Source: Pogostemon cablin
Taxonomy: Eukaryota > Streptophyta > Magnoliopsida > Lamiales > Lamiaceae
Reading direction: 5' to 3'
DNA: 64,000 nt
NCBI GenBank assembly: GCA_023678885.1
Contig: CM043013.1
Coordinates: 15,346,791-15,410,790 of the forward strand
Of this stretch, positions 34,214 to 45,609 are shown one piece after another. The notes beneath the pieces were generated by a model that saw nothing but the letters and a program-made list of their open reading frames with translations, did no database searches and was not told the origin of the DNA. The translations under genes and the position numbers were made by a program. Every line of letters begins with the position of its first letter. Position 1 is the first letter of the stretch.

Positions 34214-34485
34214 TACACTTCCTTCGTCCCATTTCAGATGATACACTTTTCATTTTGGGTTATCCCACAAAAGTTTGCACATTCCTAAAAAAAAATAAAA
34301 AGTCAAACACAATCACCCTTCCATATACATTTTATTTACAAAAAAAATCACCTTTACATAACAAACCTAATATCCTTTATCATTTATTTATTATCCAAAA
34401 ATACCATAATACCCCTGAAAGTTATCACTTTTCTTAAACTCCATGCCGAAAGAGGCATGCGAACTTTTGTGGGATGGAGAGAGTA
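34214..34485. mobile_element. Stowaway-type MITE
   Basis: TACACTTCCTTCGTCCCA at the left and TGGGATGGAGAGAGTA at the right form terminal inverted repeats, with TA at each edge. The 272-bp interior is AT-rich with no frame. Confidence 0.75.
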
Positions 34486-34860
34486 AATAAAATGTGATAA
34501 TATTTTAATAAAAATAAAATTATCATTAATAAAAAGTGATAATTATTTTATAAACTGAACAAAAAAAAGTCACCTAATTAAAATTGATTGACGGTGAAAA
34601 TAAAAATTAAACTAAGGTGAGATATTGTAAGTAAGAATTTTGAAATTTAACTAATAGTGAATAAAATTTTAAATTAAATGATTAAAGATATATCTTAATA
34701 ATAGAATGAGAATAAAATTTGTTTAAAACTAATCATTTAAAAAAGCAAGGTGCTATAATTAATTTAAAATAACATTATATACTAATTCAAAATATCTATA
34801 ATATTTTTTACTAATTTCTTTTAATAATGATGATAGATAATTTTTAATTTGCACGATTAT

Positions 34861-35215
34861 GAATTGTTAATGAATTAACATATAACAATAAAATATGGTT
34901 CTATTAAAAAATAAACAAATAAAATAAACAATTAAATATAAATTAGTTAACCATTGAAAACAATTTTTATAACCCAAAGATTTACAACATTGATTTAAAT
35001 CAAGTAATAATAAAATAAATATGACTAAAGTATATATTGATTAAAGAATAGAATTGTTAATTAAGAATTAACTTAACAATAAAATATAGTTCTATTAAAA
35101 AATAAACAAATAAAATAAACAATTAAATATGAATTGATTTACCATTTAGAACAATTGTTATAACCAAATGATGTACAATATTGATTTAAACCAAGCAAAT
35201 AATAAAATAAATGTA
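34861..35215. repeat. Diverged tandem duplication, 191-bp period
   Basis: Both copies contain AACAATAAAATATxGTTCTA, then an ATAAACAATTAAATATxAATT stretch and a TTGATTTAAAxCAAG stretch. Copies start at about 34861 and 35051. Confidence 0.8.
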
Positions 35216-36389
35216 CACTCAATTAATAGGAAATGAGCTATTAACAAAAGTTACAAAATTATACTCAATTCATAACATATATAATCTTATTAAAACACAT
35301 CATACTCAAATCTCCAGATTTGCTTTTATGTTGAGCATGGATGTTAGTCCGGTCCATGCTCAATTTTTTTATGGTGAGATAAGGTTCAACTATCTCTCCT
35401 TTAAATCTTCAAAGAAGTCTTGTATATTGATAATAACCTGAAATTTGGAACAACAAAGAATAATGAAAAAAAGAGGACAATGACATTCTCAAATTGTCAA
35501 ATTATAAGTATATCTAATTCAAAAGCCTGAAATAAGGAATAAATTTTAAATAATTAAATTAAAATAAAAATAAAAAAAACTCAACATAATGTTGACTAAT
35601 TTATCAATTTAGTACAATTTTAGGGACAAAATAAAATAAACAATTACATAAGAACAATTCTAAATATTTATTTGTGGATCAAGATGAACACACCCTCAAA
35701 ACTATCAAAGTATGAGTAAACTTAATTTCATTAAATCTTAAATTGTTAGATAACAAATCTAATCTCATGAAAAGTGAAATAAAAGATAAATATTAACACA
35801 TTGAAAAAAAATGCAATTCTCAATTAAAAATATAAACTAATGTACATTAGAAAAACAATCAGATGTTTAATATTGAATAAATCAAAGCAAACTCAACCCT
35901 AAAAATTTTCATATTATGATCAAATCTACTATTTCCATAGAAACAATTTTTAAACCAACAAAATCGATGAAGGATTAGAGAAACTTTCAAGATTGAAAAA
36001 ATGATTGAGCAATTAAGGTTTTATATATATATAAAAAGAATAGAATCCTCTATTTATGATATTAAATGACAAAAATAAAAAATAAAAATTACGTAAATAT
36101 GGAATGTTAAAAAAAGGAAAGTAGAATTAAGATATTAAAAAAGAAAATAGAAAGATATAACGTATGAAATTTAAAAAAGATAAGTATGATTAATAAATTA
36201 AAAAGGAAAGAAGAAAGAATTATGAGTAGAAAAAAATGTAAAAAGAAGAAAACTAATAAAATAAAATAAGAATAGAAAATGTTGTAAATTTTCTCCTTTT
36301 GTCATGTCACTAAGTAAGAAAGACAACCTATCCACATCAGTAAAAGAAAATTGTGGATTAGATGTATTAAGATATGATAGTATTTAATA

Positions 36390-37205
36390 GGGAAATAGAT
36401 TTTTTCGTCCACTAACTTTCATTCATTTTGAAATTAGTCCATTAATTTTTTTAATTTTGAAATTAGTCCGTTAATTTTATAACAATTTTGAAATTAGTCA
36501 ATTAACTTCATAAAATTCAACATTTTGGTCCTTTGACCTACTATAGCAGATCATTTGAATATTTTCACCCCAATTAATTTATATCATATTTTTATTTAAC
36601 CAATTCTATCTCACTTTTTATTTTTCACTTCCGTATACCAAACAAACAGTATTAATCTCATTACTAAAGTGGAGCAAATTTGACTAAATATTGATACTTC
36701 CTCCGTCCGCTTGAAAGAGGATATTTTTTCCATTTTGGTCGTCCGTTCCAAAGAGGGTCACTTCCTTTTTTACACACATGAGATCCACACACATCCACTA
36801 ATACAATTAAAATATGGGATCCACACTCCCACTAATACAACTACCCACTACACATTAAATAACAATACTTCTTAATCAACATGCACAAAAGCAAAATGCC
36901 CTCTTTCGGGCGGACGGAGAGAGTATAATATAAATTCTTAGTGGAGGCTATTTTTTTTAAAATAGTATATATATATATTTTACATATTTTTTATTTTTAT
37001 TTTTTAGAATAACCTGTTAATGATCTGTTGAAACGGACGATTTTATTGAACTTGGTAAACATGATGGACGATTTTCAAAATTTTCAAATATAATGGACGA
37101 TTTTCAAAATTCTGCAAATATAATGGATGATTTTCAAAAAGTGAAAAATTTATGGACTAAATTCAAAATTGAGCAAAGTTAGCGGACAAAAAAATCTATT
37201 TTCCT
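36390..37205. mobile_element. Mutator-type (MULE) non-autonomous element
   Basis: Flanked by the 9-bp duplication TATTTAATA (36381-36389 and 37206-37214). Ends are GGGAAATAGATTTTTTCGTC and, inverted, AGGAAAATAGATTTTTTTGTC. Internal direct repeats TTTTGAAATTAGTC occur near the left end. It contains a nested MITE and sits inside the Helitron. Confidence 0.8.
36705..36925. mobile_element. Stowaway-type MITE nested in the MULE
   Basis: Left TACTTCCTCCGTCCGC, right GCGGACGGAGAGAGTA, with TA at the edges. The inverted repeat extends through CTTGAAAGAGG / CCTCTTTCGGG. Confidence 0.85.
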
Positions 37206-38339
37206 TATTTAATATAATAGTGGTAATATATTTCAGTTTATTATTATTATATTAGTAGGATGTGTAGAATGAGTGGTAGTGTAATTAAACTTATTATATT
37301 AATTTAATTAAAAATTTTCGGTATATATCGAAATATCGATAATTTTGCAGTATTTCAGTATATACCGATATATCAAAATTTATTAAAATTACTTATCGAT
37401 AACGTACTGAAAATTTCGATACAACACCATATCATACCGAAATTTTCAGTATACCAAAATTTTCGTTAAATTCGATAATTTTCGATATGATAATTGTGGT
37501 ATACCGAAAATTCGGTAATTTTGTCCACCCGTAAATGAACTCGAAAGTTAGAAACTTATTAATCTCCTTCTATAAATGTACGAAAGAAGAAAAAATCTGC
37601 AAGCTCTTCCTTGTGGTGATAATAATACCAAAATACCAAGTTGGCTCAATTGTTTAATTTAACAGCTCTACCAGGACCTCCATCTTTTTCTTTTCTTTGT
37701 TTTCCCATTCTTCCGCCTTCTATGCCTTAGCCTGTAGATCTTTGTGCGCTTTCTTTTCTTATATTTTTGATACGTAATTTCCATTTATAAAGTGCAATTC
37801 ATAGTCGCCGCACCGGTACAGGTGAGTTCTCTTTTTTTACATTTGCTTTGCATCCGATTTTCCAATTTCTTTATGCGTGAGAAACAATTTTATACTCCAT
37901 GAAACCCTAATTGTTCCTTCTTCCTTATTTGGATAGCAGGTTCCCCACCAGCTTGTTAACTTCTTCTGCGTTAGCACTGCCACACCAGCACAGGTAAGTT
38001 CTCCTCTTTTGTATGGTATGTTTTGACAATGATTCCTATACATTGGATAGGAGTAAAAATTTTGTCTGCTCTGCTTTAACTTTCTAGAGTTGAAAAGAGA
38101 AAATATATTTTTCCCCTTCTTGTCTGTACTTGCCAAATTCTTCTACTGTGAAAGTTAATGTACATTTACATTATACTCATCTGCATCTGCAAGTACAAAT
38201 GGAACTTAACTATCCCTTGGGGGTAGAGCTGCCTCCATCAAATATGAGAATGGCTTTCCATTGATGCACGCTAAATTTTTTCAATATTGATTTTAGCCAG
38301 GCAGTGCTAACTGAAACCTAATTTACCTGCATAATTGTT

Positions 38340-38640
38340 ACTTTCAGCAATATTCCTCTTAATCCGAGTGTGATTGAGGGCATGGCCATGAGGGCTGGCC
38401 CTGCTAGAAACTTGACTGCTATGGCTAATATTACTCTTCCGTTCCACATGATATTAGTCTGGCTTGTGACGCTGTGGATCCGCCTGAGAAAGAAATTGAA
38501 TTTGTTAGAGAGTTTCTTATCACACACACACACACATATATATATATATGATGTGTCTGAATAGAGAAACCTGAAGTATACAATAGGCTGGCTGAACATA
38601 GCAATCCCGACTCCTCCATCAAATAAAAGTGATAATTTTT
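38340..38640 (+). pseudogene. Coding-like relic of unknown identity
   Basis: One frame reads PSVIEGMAMRAGPARNLTAM then ANITLPFH. A second reads DISLACDAVDPPEKEIEFVR, and after the dinucleotide repeat a third reads EKPEVYNRLAEHSNPDSSIK and stops. The composition is protein-like and the blocks join in a consistent order, so it could be a shattered gene fragment or a retained leader exon. I do not recognise the family. Confidence 0.3.
38521..38550. repeat. (CA)n(TA)n microsatellite
   Basis: Seven or so CA units followed by eight or so TA units. Confidence 0.95.
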
Positions 38641-39198
38641 TGTAATTTTACTTTCCACCTGCACTCATTCCAAATTATAGATTGTTGTTTAATGTTAATG
38701 GGGGCCTTGGAGTTATTCAGGAACTTGAGTTGTCGTTTATAAAGTGAGTGTTATCTTATTATCATATTTTAAATGTATTTCCATGGTGATGTATTTTTTA
38801 GATCTGTAATCTCCTTTCTAGTATGTTTATTTTGTTTGTTGATTTCATGTTGAAATGTATCTGCAACTATTAAATGTGAATTTGACATTGGGTGAATAAT
38901 CAATCTCTTTCTTATTAATATTATATTATTTTTATTTATGTATTATGAATCTTTTGCTGGAACTTTGCCTGCGCTCCTTTTGAACCAAAATTCTTATGTT
39001 GTTTAATTGAAGTGACAAACTTTTTTCCTTTTTGGCCTGTTCAAATGTAAAAATTGGCTTTGGCTTTTGAATCTCATCTTTCCACTATCTAATACATTCT
39101 TGTTGAACCCTCGTACAATTCTTTTCCTCTCATGTGAAGCACCATCGGGCTTCGACTTCAAGAAAATTGGTTGTTAAGCCTTTTCAGTTATAGGCTAA

Positions 39199-42100
39199 AT
39201 GGCGGCATATATAAGCATGGGGGAAGCTCACCGGCGGATTACAGAGTACCTTAATCGTTTCTCCGATGCGATTTTGTATCAAGATGGAACATCACTTAGC
39301 CGTCTGCTCTCCTTTTCTTCCGACTCCACCGCCCTCCTTTCCCTTGCCGACGCCCTCAATACCTTTCAGGTTCTGTTTATTCTCTATTTAATTTAATTGG
39401 TGTTAAGAGACTTTAAAGGCTGCCCTATTTGAACTCATAGAGATTGGAAGTATATAATATGGAATGAGTACTTGAAACTGGAGTCTAGCGTTAGTTATTA
39501 GTTTGAGTGGTTGGTGTAAGGTGTCTGAGATTGATGTGTTTGCACATCTGAGATTAGTTCTAAGGAGTAGAAGAGGATGAAGCTGTAGCTGTAAAATGTG
39601 TTGTAAGTAGATTGCATATGTGGTTCTGGAAAAAAGGGCTTCATATTTGAATCACTGAAGGGCGCATTTATTCATTTGGCTGATGAAATGTGAAAATTCT
39701 AATTCTCATGAAGCCGTGCAGTGTAGTCTATTTGTGTTGTTCTGTTTCAGCGCTGATACAGTTAATTTTGAAACATCTTCAAATTCAAAGCTTTTGGTAT
39801 TCAATATTGTTCAATCTATGTTGAAGTTGTACATATATAATATAATTACGTTGTATGTACTTCTTCCTAATTATTTATCAATTCTACTTCTCTATTTTGT
39901 CTACAGGATGCTAATAGAATAATTAGGCAAACTGAGAAATATTCTCAGTATGTGGACATTTTAGTCCCCATATTTCGGGCCTTGCAGAATTATCGGCTAA
40001 GAAATTTGGTTGAGTCCTTTGTGGCCTTCGAAAAATCATCCAAGTATGTTGTTTCAAATGAATTTATTATTTGAACTTTCTCTGTGTTATGTAATTCCTA
40101 ATGATGGAGAATTATAGTGCTTTTATTCAGGAATTTCGAAATTGGGAATCAGCATGGGCATTGGAAGCATTATATGTGATTGCCTATGAAATTGGGATTC
40201 TTACTGAGAGGGTGAGGAATAGATGTTTCTCACTACTTGTTGATTGCTAAATTAACATCCATTGAAAAGAAACCTGCAATCTAAACTGATTTATATTGTT
40301 GCATTTGAAGGCTGACATAGAGTTGGCTTCAATAGGGAAAACCCCAGAAAAGCTGAAAGGTGTTGGTTCCTTTCTCATGAAAGTGTTTGGGGTTCTTGCT
40401 AGAAAAGGACCAAAACATGTTGGAGCTTTATATGTGACATGCCAACTTTTTAAAATATATTTCAAGCTGGGGACTGTCCACCTATGTCGTAGTGTGATAA
40501 GAAGTATTGAAACTACTCGGATTTTTGACTTCGAAGAGTTCCCAGTCAGGGATAAAGTTACGTACATGTATTACACTGGTCGTTTGGAGGTGTACAACGA
40601 AAATTTTTCAGCTGCGGACCACAAATTATCATATTCATTGACACATTGCAACAAAAAGAAAGAAGCAAACATAAGGTTTGTACCGAGGCTTTTTTTGTCA
40701 TTTGATTGTTAATCATTAACCTGAATCTTGAGCATATCTGGAAATCCCAAAGGATTTTCTCAAACCATATGACTTATTTCAATTTTATGACAAAATGTCT
40801 GATCTCATCATATATGTGGTGATTTGCAATTTTTAGCTTGTAAATATGTGTTCTTTATCTTATGCTGTATGTTGTATTCAATCTATTTGACGCCACAGTT
40901 TCGGTCTTATTACTTAGAAATGGGAGAACTGGTGCCAAGACATCATATTCTATTTACCTTGGTATACAATCACAAAATTCCTGGATGCGTATATTGTTTT
41001 TTTCATTCAACAGTTTCAAATTTAAGGTATGGACTGATAATGGATCATTCTGCACCATCCCACTAACCTTTTATTCTTATTCAAACAGGATGATTCTAAA
41101 ATATTTGATACCTGTGAAGCTTTCAATTGGCATCTTAACTACAACATTTCTTCTTGAGAAGTTCAATTTAAATGAGGTATATGGAATATGTGTTATTTTA
41201 TATTTGATAGACCATGTTAATCATGGACTGAAATTCTGTAAGATGGTATTAGTCATTTTATTCAATTTTCCCTTGTTATCTCTCAAAAAAGTGGCACAAC
41301 TATCATCTCTTTCGAGTAAACATATTTGGTGAAATTTTATCCATTAGTTAGTTCTTTGTGCATATATGCAGTTGTTAGAGTATATATTTGTGAGCATGTG
41401 ATTTGCACTAGATGGAAAACTTGTTTTTTAGGAGAACAAAATACTACAAATTATTGTCAGATGAGTATGCACAACACAAGTGAACATAAAAAATGATTTA
41501 ATAAGAAAATGATCAATTTCTTTGAAACGACCCCTACATAATGTTGGCCTTCTATGGGAAAATTGTTATGATGTCCCACATCGGTTCCACACGCAAGTGT
41601 TGAAAGACATATAAGTGGGGGTCAACCCTTCACCTTCAGCCATGGTTTTAGGTGAAGTTAGGGCTTCCTAGCTAATGTTCCTAACAATTTGGTCCGACCT
41701 GCTGGATCCGGACGGGCCACGGGAAGGAGCTACTCGATGTGTGGGCCCAGGGTTGCCATCCCGGATGTGGGCCCGAGGGGGGTTGCCACCCGGAGTTATG
41801 GGCCTAGTTATGCAGGTTGTCACCCGGAGTGTGCCATCCGTGGACGTCCGGTTCGAAGGGGGATGGATTGTTATGATGTCCCACATCGGTTCCACATTCA
41901 AGTGTGGAATGGCATATAAGTGGGGGGTCAACCCTTCACCTTTAGCCATGGTTATAGGTGAAGTTAGGGCTTCCTAGCTTATGTGCCTAACAAAAATTCT
42001 TGCAAAAATGTATTTGTGTATAACTACTATCTGAAAGATTGATGATTTAGTAAGATTACCTTTTCTTTGCTTAAACTCTTTCAGGACTTTACAAGCTTTG

Positions 42101-45100
42101 AAAAATCTTGTTTTTGAACAGTTTTGTTTCCTGTTTGACGCGATGTTATTAGATGATATCAGGTTTGGATGTTCCGCATTAACTAAAAGATGGCTATTTC
42201 ATTCTTTAATTTTAGAATAATATAATGCCTGCCCTAATTCATTGTGTATGTTTGTTTTGGGTTTTGGTAGGGTGGATTTAAACTTTATGTCAAATCAACA
42301 TGTAAGAGGTAGGTGATAATATGTGTAAGAGGGTATTAATTGATGAGAGAGAAGAGGTGAGAGAGGATAGAGAAAGGTAGAAAAAAATATTAATTGATGA
42401 GAGATAATATATGACGGGTGGGTGGATTGATGATTTATAAGGTTTGTAGGTGTATGTAGGGGAGGTTTTTAAAATATAGGGGTGCATATTATAAATCTAA
42501 ATCTGGACTATAGAACCCAAAATAAACAAAGCTAGTATAAGAGAAGGGAAAAGGTGGTGTCAACGTTAAGTGAAGATATTATTCTACTTTTTCATAGAGA
42601 TTCTATTCTTGTTATTTCCTATAGATGTTCTATTTAATTGCCGGTCTTCAACAATATTCATTGGATTTATTAAATCTACTTATTCCCAAAACAAACATCA
42701 ACAATAACTAATTGCAAAAGGATTTCCTTATTTTGACTTTGTATTATGAAATATTGAGTCCATTAGTTGATTGAGGAACAAAAGGAGGTATTTCCTTTAA
42801 ATATAGAGTACTTCATAACATTGCTTGGTTATAACCTTAAATATGAGAAGCTTCCAGCGTGCTTTATCCTTCGGGTGAGTCTCTTAAATGCATTTATTTT
42901 TCTGTGAAAATGCTATGAAACATAATTTGCACCTCATTTTGAACAATGCAGTAAGATGTATATCCTTTTTTTTATCTGGTTTTTTGTAGTACAGTGAGGT
43001 TGTGCTTGCTCTTAAAAGAGGTGACCTTCGACTCTTGCGATATGCTCTTCAGGAACATGAAGACAGGTACAAATACTTCTTTTTCTTTTGGTAGATAAAT
43101 TTATAAGGAGCCAATTCCCAAAACAATTGATTTAACTGAATCATCATCAGGTTCTTAAGGTTCGGTGTGTACCTAATTCTTGAGAAGTTTGAACTCCAAG
43201 TCTACCAAAGACTAGTTAAGAAAATGTAAGTGGGACATATATTTACATTTTGCAAGCATAGAATCCAGATATATTATCTAATTTGTACCCTGATGCATCT
43301 ATATCTTGCAAAAGCAGAAAGATCCAACTAAAGCTCACCAGATCAAGTTAGATGCCATTGTTAAAGCACTGAAATGGCTGGAGATGGACATGGATGTTGA
43401 TGAGGTAACTTCACTATCATAACTCTGTTTATGATGTCTGATTTCTTTGTTTTGTTGGATTAATTAAAGTACTTATAATGGAGGTGCATAATGTATTAAG
43501 CATTCTTCTGAAATGCAATACAGGTCAAACAACTAGTTGTAAATCCTACTATAATTTTCAATGCAGTCCTATAATTAACAATCATTCTACGTATAAAAAT
43601 CTCAAAATCGATGTTGTATAGATAATTTTTGCAGGACTTCAATAATAAATTAAGAACCTTAATCATCTGTTCTTCACAACCTACTGCTGACATTTTGACA
43701 ATAATTGTAAGATTACGTCTAATCCTAGTTGTTAAAGGCGAGGCTCAGCCCTTGTCTCGCCTGGGTTTGTTGGTATTTTGGGGTTTAGGGTAAATGTTCA
43801 AGAGGCCCTCGTCTCCATGCGCCATTTTAGGTCATAAGGCGCGCCTCACATACATTTCTAATTATAGTTGATTTTGAATTATTTTTATTTTAAGTTGTCA
43901 CACGTTTTTATATGGTGAAAACGTTTTAATTAGTAGGCAGGTAAAAATTGGACTTTTATTTAGAAAGTATTGAATAGGGTTTCTCTTTCCACAAACCATT
44001 TAAGGTTTAGAAAGATTAATAATCTTTTGACTCCTACCATCCTCCACCGTTGCTCAACCATTAAGGAAGATGAGGAGGAGGACCACAGACATGATAAATA
44101 TGATTTTTAGCCAATTGCTAATCTTTTGAGTTTTTGACATTTCGTATTTTTGAGAACTTAAAAGGCTTCTACTTATTTGCTTACTATGATGGTCTATTCG
44201 TGTTGAGTACTTGAATTGTGAAGTACATTATGACATTATTTATGGGTTTTCAATTTGTTATTATGTTATTTATTATTTATGAGTTAATATAGTATAATAT
44301 TATTTGATGTTTTGTTATTTTGATCTTTATCTATGTTAAGTTGGATATATTAATATATATGTTCTAGAACATCTTGTTTCTCAGGCGCGCAACTTAGGCG
44401 CGCCTCAGGCTCCAACAAGGCCTTTGTGCCTTTTTGCGTCTCTCGCCTTTAACAACTATGCGTCTAATCTATTATATTTCTTTTTCTAATCTGTTTCAAC
44501 TTCATGTGGTAGTACAGATTTTATGTGAGAAGGCATTTTTCTAGAAGGGGGTGGGGGTTTTTTCCCCAATCGATGGTATTCACACATTTTGGCAAATCGA
44601 TGGTACTTCCTCGAGTCGTTTGGCAAATCATGACCAGGAATCATTTGGATTTCCTAAAATAATTCTACCAAAAAATTCACACTAGACAGGATTGCAAAAT
44701 GTGGCTTGCCTAAAATAATTTTACCAAAAAATTCACACTAGACAGGATTGCAAAGTCACATTTTATTTTTTCAATGAAATGGGAACTATGGGTTGAGTAA
44801 TAAGGCCTTTTTGCGTCTCTCGCCTTTAACAACTATGCGTCTAATCTATTACATTTGTTTTTCTAGTCTGTTTCAACTTCATGTAGTAGTACAGATTTTA
44901 TGTGAAAAGGCATTTGTCTAGAAGGGGGTGGGGGTTTTTTCCCAATCGATGGTATTCACACATTTTGGCAAATCGATGGTACTTCCTCCTTGAGTCGTTT
45001 GGCAAATCATGACCAGGAATCATTTGGCTTGCCTAAAATAATTCTACCAAAAAATTCACACTAGACAGGATTGCAAAATGTGGCTTGCCTGAAATAATTT

Positions 45101-45609
45101 TACCAAAATATTCACACTAGACAGGATTGCAAAGACATTTTATTTTTTCAATGAAATGGGAACTATGGGTTGAGTAATTTTTATGCATCTGCTAGATATT
45201 TTATTGCATACTGCCTTTTATATTCATCTCTTTCAACAATGCCTGTCATATGCGGTGATAATAAAGTAACATAAAGTGATAAAACATTATACACCGAAGG
45301 AAAGACTTGACTATCGAAGCATAATGAAGTGAAATATCAATCCTTACACAATGTCAATCCTTACATGGAGGAAAAAAATTTGGGACGGGAGCATCGGATC
45401 TGCTCTCCCTCATTCCTCCTTATTTCTTATATTATATGTGGAGTAATGTAGCTTATGATGTTAGTCTTATTATGCAGGTGGAATGCATAATGTCGATTCT
45501 GATATTCAAGAACCTTGTGAAAGGGTATTTTGCTCACAAAAGTAAAGTGGTGGTCTTGAGCAAACAAGATCCTTTCCCCAAATTAAATGGCAAACCTGTC
45601 AATTCATAA
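39199..45609 (+). CDS. EER5: THP1/EER5-like PCI-domain protein, TREX-2 mRNA-export subunit (9 coding exons)
   Basis: Exons: 39199-39369, 39907-40043, 40118-40211, 40311-40675, 41089-41176, 42990-43066, 43151-43225, 43299-43404 and 45478-45609. They total 1245 nt, about 414 residues, the usual size for plant EER5 (yeast Thp1, animal PCID2). Diagnostic blocks are MGEAHRRITEYLNRFSDAI (exon 1), ILVPIFRALQNYRLRNLVES (exon 2), FRNWESAWALEALYVIAYEI (exon 3), RDKVTYMYYTGRL (exon 4), the C-terminal PCI winged helix in exons 6-9 (ALKRGDLRLLRYALQEHED, DEVECIMSILIFKNLVKGY) and the ending VVVLSKQDPFPKLNGKPV. Known family role: with SAC3 and DSS1 it forms TREX-2 at nuclear pores; in Arabidopsis it was also linked to ethylene response. 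Phases agree at all junctions. Intron 7 lacks its acceptor AG: exon 8 must begin at 43299, preceded by TGCAT. Introns 5 and 8 hold transposons. Confidence 0.93.
41564..41992 (+). mobile_element. TRIM retrotransposon in intron 5
   Basis: Two direct repeats, 41564-41686 (123 bp) and 41869-41992 (124 bp), both start TGTTATGATGTCCCACATCG and end CCTAACA. Flanks are the perfect 5-bp duplication AAAAT (41559-41563 and 41993-41997). The interior is 182 bp with a purine tract GAAGGGGGATGGA before the second repeat and no coding capacity. I see no 5S rRNA-like block, so it is not obviously Cassandra. Confidence 0.92.
42235..42533 (-). mobile_element. Tourist-like MITE copy in intron 5 (approximate ends)
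   Basis: Reverse-complement homologue of the element at 60858-61131. Both carry TTTGACATAAAGTTxAAA, a CTCTCTC-rich core and ACCTCCCCTAxATA, and both start with a (GC)TTTGTTTxTTTTGG-type terminus. The ends cannot be fixed precisely. Confidence 0.6.
43724..44460. mobile_element. hAT-type MITE in intron 8
   Basis: Flanked by CGTCTAAT at 43716-43723 and 44461-44468. Terminal repeats are CCTAGTTGTTAAAGGCGAG at the left and CATAGTTGTTAAAGGCGAG read inwards from the right, with GGCGCGCCT words subterminally. 737 bp, no transposase. Confidence 0.85.
44417..45178. repeat. 377-bp tandem duplication in intron 8
   Basis: Both copies contain GCGTCTCTCGCCTTTAACAA (44436 and 44813) and GTGGGGGTTTTTTCCC-type text through TGGGTTGAGTAAT. 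The unit spans the right end of the hAT MITE, its target duplication and flanking intron. Inside each copy, a phrase with TTCACACTAGACAGGATTGC occurs twice. Confidence 0.92.

Larger units (their letters stand above)
32592..37260 (-). mobile_element. Non-autonomous Helitron
   Basis: On the minus strand the 3' end has the hairpin CCCGTGCATCGCACGGG (plus 32603-32619), seven bases, then CTAG followed by host T. The 5' end reads TCCTACTAATATAATAATAA with a preceding host A (plus 37260/37261). Insertion between A and T, a TC start, a 3' hairpin and a CTRR end are the Helitron hallmarks. The 4.7-kb body is very AT-rich, has no Rep/helicase frame and carries later insertions. Confidence 0.72.
31822..37533. 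mobile_element. GGTATACCG-rich hAT-like element, split by a Helitron
   Basis: The left part (31822-32591) begins TATGGGTGGCATACC. The right part (37261-37533) ends ATTTTGTCCACCCGTA, whose complement TACGGGTGGACAAAA mirrors the left start. Both carry CGGTATACCGAAAT-type words. Without the Helitron the element would be about 1.04 kb. No clear target duplication was found, so the class is tentative. Confidence 0.5.
37600..39198 (+). promoter_or_regulatory. Probable promoter and 5' leader of the THP1/EER5 gene
   Basis: A pyrimidine-rich leader-like tract (37670-37760) precedes two similar donor sites, GGTACAG|GTGAGTTCT near 37819 and AGCACAG|GTAAGTTCT near 37994. This suggests one or more 5'-UTR introns with alternative donors. 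An acceptor-like TTCAGTTATAG lies just before the ATG at 39199. No distinct TATA box can be assigned. Confidence 0.45.

Noticed and set aside
40862..41332. Plus-strand frame of 156 codons across intron 4 to intron 5
   Set aside because: Different phase from EER5 exon 5 and mostly intronic sequence; an accident of low stop density.
41564..41992. Cassandra-type element with 5S rRNA promoter
   Set aside because: The CCCACATC start is similar, but the repeats are only 123 bp and I see no 5S-like internal control region.
42841..42876. Extra EER5 exon between exons 5 and 6
   Set aside because: A short readable stretch ends in a donor-like GGGTGAGT, but exon 5 joins exon 6 in phase and matches the family without any insertion.
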